A stretch of 10,426 nt of DNA, taken from an uncultured Sphingomonadaceae bacterium. Lineage in GTDB: Bacteria > Pseudomonadota > Alphaproteobacteria > Sphingomonadales > Sphingomonadaceae. Each line of letters opens with the position of its first letter. Position 1 is the stretch's first letter. Positions 6,184-10,426 of the stretch are shown piece after piece. The stretch is from contig CALLWN010000109.1 in assembly GCA_938016505.1 (NCBI GenBank), forward strand, positions 1-10,426. The letters run 5' to 3'. A program made the translations under genes and the position numbers. Under the pieces are notes generated by a model. The model had not been told where the DNA came from. It did no database searches and worked only from the letters and a program-made list of their open reading frames with translations.

Positions 6184-7049
6184 GCGTCGGGGGCATTCAC
6201 GCGGTCCTTTACGCGCTGTTCGATGAACGGGAGCGGCTGGACCGGGCGGCGATGCGGGCGCAGGTGGACTATGTGCGCGCCTGCGGGGCGGATGGCGTGA
6301 CCGTGCTGGGTCTGGCGACCGAGGTGGCCAAGCTGAGCGAGGCGGAGCAGCGGCAGGTGATCGACTGGGCGGCCGAGGACCGGGGCGGTTTGCCGCTGTC
6401 GGTGACGGTAACGGGCAATTCCGTGGCGGCGCAGGTGGAACTGGGGCGGCACGCCGCTGCGGCGGGGGCGGACGGGCTGATCCTGCAGCCGCCGCTGGCG
6501 GGGAGTTACGGAGCGGCGGAGTATCTGGACTTCTTCGCCCGCGTGGGGGCGGAGGTCGGGTTGCCCTTTGCCGTGCAGAATGCGCCGCAATACCTTGGCC
6601 GGTCGTTGTCGGAGGCCGACGTGGCGGCGCTGGCGGCCCGCTGTCCGGGGTTCACGCATGTGAAGGCCGAAGGGACCGCGGTGGACCTGGCCGCGCTGGT
6701 CGAGGCGCTGGGGGCGCGGCTGGCGATCCTGAACGGGCGCGGCGGGCTGGAGATGACCGACTGCCTGCGGGCCGGGGCAGCGGGGTTCATCGTGGCGCCC
6801 GACGTGCTGCCCGGCGTCGTCGCCTGCTGGCGGGCCTGGTGCGCCGGCGACGTGGCGGCGGCGGAGGCGGCCTATGCGGCCTTCCTGCCGGCGGCGCTGT
6901 TCGGGATGCAGTCGCTCGAGCATCTGATCTGCTATGGCAAGCGACTCTTCGGGCTGCGCGCCGGGATTGCCGTGCATGACCGCGCGCCGGCCTTGCGACC
7001 GACGGAGGCCGGGCTTGCCATGGTGCGAGGCTGGGCGGGGGGCGCCTGA
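6177..7049 (+). CDS. DHDPS/N-acetylneuraminate lyase-family protein, likely keto-deoxy sugar acid aldolase or dehydratase
   Basis: A 290-residue TIM-barrel protein of the DapA/KDG-aldolase family, which forms a Schiff base with a pyruvate-type substrate. The Lys is K163 in FTHVKAEG. Two usual active-site elements are changed: where DapA has YNVPSRTG this protein has QNAPQYLG, putting Q134 where the catalytic Tyr normally is, and the GTTGE loop is GLATE (45-49). This points to a divergent subfamily, so aldolase or dehydratase activity is inferred from context only. The ATG at 6177 overlaps the dgoD stop by 7 bases; a GTG at 6180 is an alternative start. Following dgoD it would act on 2-keto-3-deoxygalactonate, perhaps cleaving it to pyruvate and glyceraldehyde without a kinase step. 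The gene ends the operon. Confidence 0.82.
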   Translation: MVSVGGIHAVLYALFDERERLDRAAMRAQVDYVRACGADGVTVLGLATEVAKLSEAEQRQVIDWAAEDRGGLPLSVTVTGNSVAAQVELGRHAAAAGADGLILQPPLAGSYGAAEYLDFFARVGAEVGLPFAVQNAPQYLGRSLSEADVAALAARCPGFTHVKAEGTAVDLAALVEALGARLAILNGRGGLEMTDCLRAGAAGFIVAPDVLPGVVACWRAWCAGDVAAAEAAYAAFLPAALFGMQSLEHLICYGKRLFGLRAGIAVHDRAPALRPTEAGLAMVRGWAGGA

Positions 7050-7190
7050 ACGCGGCCAAGCGGCCCCGTCTTTCTCCGGCCGACGCGGGCCGGACCGTTC
7101 CCGGGCCGGCTTCACCCCCCCGAGGGACCGAGCGCGCCCCTTCCTTGACCTGCCCCGCAAGTCTTTGTGCTCCGAACATGCCGGCGAGGG

Positions 7191-7756
7191 TCAGGCGGCG
7201 GGGCAGCCGCCATCCACGCACAGAACCGCGCCTGTGATGAAGGCCGCGGCGGGCGAAGCGAGAAAGAGCGCGGGGCCGGCGAGCTCGGCGGGTATGCCCC
7301 GGCGGCCCAGAGGCGTGCGGGACAGGATCGCCGCGGTCTGGGCGGGATCATCCTGCAGCGCGGCGGTGAGCGGGGTGGCGATCCGGCCGGGCGCGTCAGC
7401 GTCCCGCGGGCCGCGGCCAGCGGCGGGCGGGCGGCGCTTGCCGCGCGCATCGCGCCGTTCCGGTTGACCTCGATCACTTCGGCAAAGACGGCGGGGGCTT
7501 GTTCAGCGCCGCGGCGGATGATGCCGGCAGTGCAGACGAGGCGGTCGAGCCGGGGCAGGACGCCGATGGGGGCGGCCACGGCAGGCACTGCGCGGATGTC
7601 GAGCGGGCTGGTGCCGGGTGGGCTGCATTCGGCCGGGGTGGCGCAGGTGGCGATGACGGTGGCGCCCGCGGCGCGGAAGGCCCGGGCGATGCCTTCGCCG
7701 ATGCCGCAGGTGCCGCCGATGACAAGGACGCTCTGGCCGTCGAAGCGGGGGGACAT
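7191..7756 (-). pseudogene. SDR-family dehydrogenase pseudogene, catalytic core deleted
   Basis: The N-terminal half (7756 to about 7400) is a normal SDR start: GGTCGIG cofactor loop at residues 14-20, LDI at 52-54, TAGI in place of NAG at 76-79, and EVNRNG with the helix-4 Asn at 98. The C-terminal part (7394 to 7191) is in another frame and reads APGRIATPL, then [32 protein letters not shown] and a stop at 7191-7193. Between them about 60 residues are missing, exactly the part with the catalytic Ser, Tyr and Lys, and the frame shifts at the junction (about 7395-7405). The product cannot work as a dehydrogenase. The start lies 3 bases after the stop of the remnant at 7760, so both once formed an operon. 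Substrate unknown. The stretch 7050-7190 holds no gene I can see. Confidence 0.8.
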
Positions 7757-7759
7757 GCG

Positions 7760-7876
7760 TCAGCGGATGAACTGGTCGGTGACGTCGCCACCGAGGCCCA
7801 CGGCGGCAGAGTGGCGGCGGCACATCTCGAATTTGGTGAAGACGTCCTCGTAGCCGAGCGGTTTGCCCCGCCATTT
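7760..7876 (-). pseudogene. C-terminal remnant of an unrecognised gene
   Basis: The last 38 codons before a TGA at 7760-7762 look like real protein: KWRGKPLGYEDVFTKFEMCR followed by RHSAAVGLGGDVTDQFIR. The composition is balanced, unlike the Arg/Pro/Ala-rich shadow translations around it. Upstream of about 7877 the frame turns into such low-complexity sequence, so the front of the gene is lost. It sits 3 bases before the SDR pseudogene start on the same strand, the spacing of co-translated operon partners. I cannot assign a family. Confidence 0.5.
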
Positions 7877-8090
7877 GCCCCCGCGACAGCGTTCTCCCCT
7901 GCGGCTGCGGCCGGATCTTGGCGGTGTTTTGGGGTGGATGCGGGAGGGGGATGAGCACCTGCCCCGGGACCGCGAGGCCCGGAAGCGGTCTCGCAAGGCC
8001 GATCTTCTCCGGACCTCTCGACTGCGCGGATTTGGTGAATTTCTCTCAAGCAGATGAAATCGCGTAACCGCTTCAGAGCATCCGCCGGGA
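7877..8090. other. Unassigned stretch between gene remnant and IS debris
   Basis: No frame on either strand gives a protein I recognise. It joins the broken end of the unknown gene to the IS5-like end, and is most simply degraded or rearranged sequence. The part around 8030-8065 is less GC-rich than its surroundings. Confidence 0.4.
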
Positions 8091-8249
8091 TCAGGACTCA
8101 TTCTCGTTTCATGGCAAGGACGTGACGGTTGCGGCGAGGGCGCCGGCAGAGAGGAAGACCTTCGGGCATCTGTCGCAGCGGGTGGCGACCCGCCGCCCGT
8201 GCCTCAGGCGCCCAGCCATGATCCCGATCCGGTTGCGGCGTCTGCAACG
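8091..8249 (-). pseudogene. IS5-family transposase C-terminal fragment
   Basis: On the minus strand 46 codons (8249 down to the stop at 8109-8111) read as the end of an IS5-family (IS427-like) DDE transposase: RRRNRIGIMAGRLRHGRRVA, then TRCDRCPKVFLSAGALAATV and TSLP. This matches the family ending of the type RNRIExMFGRLKDWRRVATRYDR followed by PKVFLSAIALAATV; the RNRIG Gly replaces the catalytic Glu normally found there. The downstream sequence AATGAGTCCTGA (plus 8091-8102) resembles the terminal repeat of such elements. The rest of the transposase is absent: the fragment stops exactly where the IS3-like element begins at 8252. It is dead. Confidence 0.75.
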
Positions 8250-8251
8250 GC

Positions 8252-8270
8252 TGAACCGGACCCGTCACCT
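8252..8270 (+). repeat. Left terminal inverted repeat of the IS3-like element
   Basis: Reads TGAACCGGACCCG from 8252 inward, then TCACCTTG. It matches the right end at 12 of the first 13 bases, and CCTTG matches again after a 2-base gap. Confidence 0.7.
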
Positions 8271-8646
8271 TGGACACTCGGTCGGGTTGGGCGGCGATCG
8301 GGAGGGTCGCAAGCCCGTGTTGGCGGCGCAGGACCTGCGGGCCGGGGTGGCCGTTCTTCTCGCTCAGCCGCTCCGGGGTGTCGCGGGCGATGAAGGCTCG
8401 GACGGCGTCGCGGGGGTCTTCGGTGGTCGCGGACACGCGGCCGCAGAGGACCGGCTGCTCGAGGGGGCAGAACAACCGCTCGACGACGCCGGTCTGAGGC
8501 TGGCCGAAGAAGGCGGAGCCGGGGGTCATGCCCCGGGCCGTGATCCGGTTCTGGACGTCCTCGGCCATGAGGCAGCTGCCGGGATCGTGGCGCAGTCGCA
8601 CACCGCGGGCCGCGTCGCGGCCGAGATGGCCGTGCTGCCGGCGCAT

Positions 8647-8670
8647 CGCCCTGCCAATCGCCCTGCCAAT
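8647..8670. repeat. 12-bp tandem duplication inside the transposase
   Basis: CGCCCTGCCAAT occurs twice in a row (8647-8658, 8659-8670). On the coding strand it duplicates Ile-Gly-Arg-Ala and keeps the frame. A separate 1-base-type frame change lies just to its right, near 8680-8690. Confidence 0.75.
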
Positions 8671-8826
8671 GGCTTGCCGCGCCTGCTGACGTGCCAGCCG
8701 AGGGCCCCGGCGTTCCGGTGCTCGGCGACGGCGAAGAGCCAGACCTTGCCGTCCCGCAGCGGGGCGAGCTGCGTGCCGTCGACGGCCCAGATCGCGTCCG
8801 GCGCCTCGGTCACGATGCTGGGGACG

Positions 8827-8859
8827 GGGTCGTCGCGGGGTCGTCGCGGGGTCGTCGCG
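8827..8859. repeat. 11-bp perfect tandem triplication causing a frameshift
   Basis: GGGTCGTCGCG is present three times without gaps (8827-8837, 8838-8848, 8849-8859). Two extra copies add 22 bases and shift the transposase frame. With only one copy the minus-strand translation runs straight from SPHRARSRPRDDP into VPSIVTEAPDAIW, as in the family. Confidence 0.85.
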
Positions 8860-9320
8860 GGGCCGCGACCGGGCGCGGTGCGGCGACGGCAGGGCGTTCT
8901 CGGGCATCGCTCGCAGCACCCGCCTTCGCGCGACGCGCAGGCCGCCCTGCTCGCACAGGCGCGCCCGGACCTTGCGATGGCCTTCGCCCGACCGGGGCGA
9001 GCGGGCGAGATCGGCCCGGATCGCGGCCAGCAGGTCGGCGTCCGGGACCGCCGACCTTGGCCCGCGCCGATCCTTCGGGCGCCTCGGCGCGGGGTCCATG
9101 GTCGCCTGCCGGGCAGCGCAGAGCGACGCGCGCGGCACTTCCCGGGCTGCAGAGATCCGCGCCGCAGGCACGGCCGGCGGCGGGAGCGACCGAGCCGGCC
9201 GTCACCGCCACCTCCGGCCGGCCCAAAGGCCCGGCATCCGCCCCATCCTCGCACGCAGGAGCTCCACCTCCGTGCCTCGCTCACCGATCCGCCTGAGCGC
9301 GGCGGCCGCCCCGCTATCCC

Positions 9321-9348
9321 CGGCCCGGCACCCCCGGCCCGGCACCCC
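9321..9348. repeat. 14-bp tandem duplication causing a frameshift in the HTH frame
   Basis: CGGCCCGGCACCCC occurs twice (9321-9334, 9335-9348), with a partial further copy CGGCC following. Leaving out both full units (28 bases) lets the minus-strand frame continue from QEREAG into DSGAAAALRRIGERGTEVEL, the expected OrfA continuation; as it stands, the frame reaches a TAG. Confidence 0.75.
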
Positions 9349-9690
9349 CGGCCTCGCGTTCCTGCGACGCCGCATCGAGCGCCACCTCGGCCCGCTCGCA
9401 CCAGCGCTCGGGCTTGCAGAGCGGCACGCCGATCTCGCGCGACACCAACTCCGCCGGTTCGCCCGCGATCAGCCGCAGCACAACCGCCTGCCTGCGCGCC
9501 AGGCTCCACCGCGGCCCCGGCGCGAACAGACCCGCCGCCGGCGCGGCCACGCCTGCGGACAGCCTGGACAGGCGCCGCCCGCCCGCCCTGCCCACAGGCG
9601 CATCATCCCCATCAGCCCGCTCAGGCGCCTCTCCTCCCGGCATCTCGGAACCATCCGTCCTCGGGCGCCCTGCGAGAAATGCAACGCAAG

Positions 9691-9709
9691 GGACAGCGGG
9701 GCCGGTTCA
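9691..9709 (-). repeat. Right terminal inverted repeat of the IS3-like element
   Basis: On the minus strand, from 9709 inward, it reads TGAACCGGCCCCG, then CTGTCCCTTG. The outermost 8 bases are identical to the left end. Confidence 0.7.
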
Positions 9710-9978
9710 CCGTGTGTTGCGACACGGTCAGGATCTCTTGGTGACATGCTTCGCCGGTCAGGGCGCCGAGTTGCACCTTCGTATCGCCGCCCTCACCCGC
9801 CTGACCGCGCCTGCTATCCCAGTCGTTGACTGCGTGGGGAGCCTTGTTCCGCCCGGGGCGACACCCGTTCACCAATCGCTTCGTGCCACCGAGCCTTGCG
9901 CTGCGGGGAGTGGCGGAAGAAGGGAGCCCGAAGACTTCGGTGGCGGGACCGGCGATGCTCGTCCTCCCCCGGGCGCCC
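9710..9978. other. Unassigned 270-bp stretch between the IS and the LysR gene
   Basis: No gene can be named. One minus-strand frame running through 9710-9890 has a more balanced composition than shadow frames (KVQLGALTGEACHQEIL, then TVSQHTVNR) and might be a fragment of an old gene, but I do not recognise it. It does not continue the IS5 remnant at the left of the IS. At 9710-9730 lies a small inverted repeat, CGTGT and ACACG around TGCG. Confidence 0.3.
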
Positions 9979-10426
9979 TCAGCCCCCGCCCCCCAGCGCC
10001 ACCGACATGAAGGCGCGGAACACCGCCGCCGCTTTCGAAAGCGGCCGGCCGCGTGCCCAGGCAAGCCCCACGTCCATGCTGGGAACCGGATCGGACAGGC
10101 TGCGCAGTTCGATCCGCTGGCCTTCCAGCGACCACGGCCGATAGACCATGTCCGACAGCACCGTGACGCCCATTCAGGCGGCGACGAGCGAGCGCACCGC
10201 CTCGACCGAGGAAGTGGCGACGATGACCTGCGGGGCCAGACCGGCCGCAGCCCAGTAGCGCCGGGCGGTGGCCTCGGCCTCGTCCACCGTCAGCATGATG
10301 TAGGGCTCGCGCGCGACATCGGCCAGACCGATGGCCTCGCGCATGAGCAGGGGATGATCGACCGGCAGCCAGAGCCTGCGCTGCGAACGGAACAGCGTTT
10401 CGCAGTCCAGCACGTCGTGATCGGCA
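9979..10426 (-). pseudogene. LysR-type transcriptional regulator, effector domain, with in-frame stop; runs off the right edge
   Basis: The minus-strand frame from the right edge reads as the LysR substrate-binding domain: RSQRRLWLPVDHPLL, LADVAREPYIMLTVDEAE, then ATSSVEAVRSLVAA. A TGA follows at 10176-10174, and the same frame continues without shift as MGVTVLSDMVYRPWSLEGQR and SMDVGLAWARGRPLSKAAAVF to a stop at 9979. The family pattern here is VRSLVAAGMGVTVLS, so the stop stands exactly where a Gly codon is expected (GGA to TGA, one base). Without about 65 residues of the effector domain the protein is probably not functional. The DNA-binding part lies outside the window. Its target cannot be told; the adjacent sugar genes are separated by IS debris. 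A sequencing error is an alternative. Confidence 0.82.

Larger units (their letters stand above)
8290..9643 (-). pseudogene. IS3-like transposase (OrfA/OrfB) with several frame breaks
   Basis: The helix-turn-helix part lies at about 9511-9344: RWSLARRQAVVLRLIAGEPA followed by ELVSREIGVPL. A leucine-zipper-like segment (RRIGERGTEVELLRARM) follows in another frame at about 9310-9250. The HTH_21-like region LLAAIRADLARSPRSGEGHR and RVLRAMPENALPSPHRA spans 9027-8870. The DDE core starts in another frame with EAPDAIWAVDGTQ (first Asp) and GWHVSRRG, then returns to the earlier frame for VRLRHDPGS (second Asp) and QPQTGVVERLF (Glu), ending EKNGHPGP and LATLPIAA near 8290. All three catalytic acids are still readable, but at least three frameshifts break the gene. 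The codon after LPIAA is CAA, possibly a lost TAA stop. Confidence 0.8.
8252..9709 (-). mobile_element. Degenerate IS3-like insertion sequence, 1458 bp
   Basis: The element is bounded by imperfect inverted repeats that start TGAACCGG at both ends (8252 inward on plus; 9709 inward on minus), which agree at 12 of the first 13 bases and resemble known IS3-family ends (TGAACCG). They lie about 38 bp beyond the transposase C-terminus and about 70 bp before the helix-turn-helix frame, as expected. No target duplication is visible: the flanks are CGGC on the left and CGTG on the right. It abuts an IS5 fragment on the left, while the right flank is unrelated, so it inserted into or recombined with an older IS. 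The transposase genes are broken, so it is immobile. Confidence 0.75.

Noticed and set aside
7050..7190. GC-rich repeats of GGCCGG type after the DHDPS-family gene, considered as a terminator
   Set aside because: The pairing is ambiguous and not followed by a T-run at a fitting distance; I could not define a stem with confidence.
8827..8859. Three identical short repeats, considered as a possible CRISPR or iteron array
   Set aside because: The units are only 11 bp, directly adjacent without spacers, and lie inside a transposase frame; slippage duplication explains them.
8122..9744. Plus-strand open frame of 540 codons across the IS
   Set aside because: The family-like motifs of the transposase are all on the minus strand; this frame is Arg/Pro/Ala-rich and includes slippage repeats.

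Overview
The window looks like chromosomal DNA from an alphaproteobacterium, most probably of the Rhodobacterales. It has very high GC, GC-rich third positions, short gaps between genes, and a CUT2-type sugar importer with a single-domain ATPase next to an oxidative sugar-acid pathway. The taxon is inferred from style and protein resemblance; there is no rRNA or other marker.

Positions 1-358 hold only a short decayed fragment of an SMP-30/gluconolactonase-type gene (about 144-323, plus strand). Positions 359-4024 are a minus-strand operon, read right to left: periplasmic sugar-binding protein, ABC ATPase, ABC permease, then an SDR dehydrogenase. A perfect 10-bp stem-loop lies just behind the binding-protein gene. 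Positions 4025-4267 are a divergent control region with a plausible minus-strand promoter, a half-operator inside it, a tandem repeat, and a near-perfect palindrome over the start of the regulator gene. Positions 4268-7049 are a plus-strand operon with overlapping genes: a GntR/FCD regulator, a D-galactonate dehydratase (dgoD) with all catalytic residues, and a DHDPS-family aldolase/dehydratase with an altered active site.

Together the two operons read as one pathway: import of an aldose, oxidation to a lactone by the SDR, hydrolysis (the lactonase survives here only as a fragment), dehydration to a 2-keto-3-deoxy acid by DgoD, and processing by the DHDPS-family enzyme, under the GntR regulator. 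Galactose or a related sugar is the best guess from the close DgoD match. No 2-keto-3-deoxygalactonate kinase gene is present.

From about 7190 to the right end the DNA is decaying. It contains an SDR pseudogene whose catalytic centre has been deleted, the C-terminal remnant of an unrecognised gene, the last 46 codons of an IS5-family transposase, and a dead IS3-like insertion sequence (8252-9709) with recognisable terminal inverted repeats. Two of its frame breaks are caused by short tandem duplications. After an unassigned 270-bp stretch comes a LysR-type regulator gene with an in-frame stop, which runs off the right edge. I saw no CRISPR array, tRNA or rRNA. I see no clearly new multi-gene system; the most unusual items are the aldolase active site, the divergent operator arrangement and the slippage-type decay of the IS.
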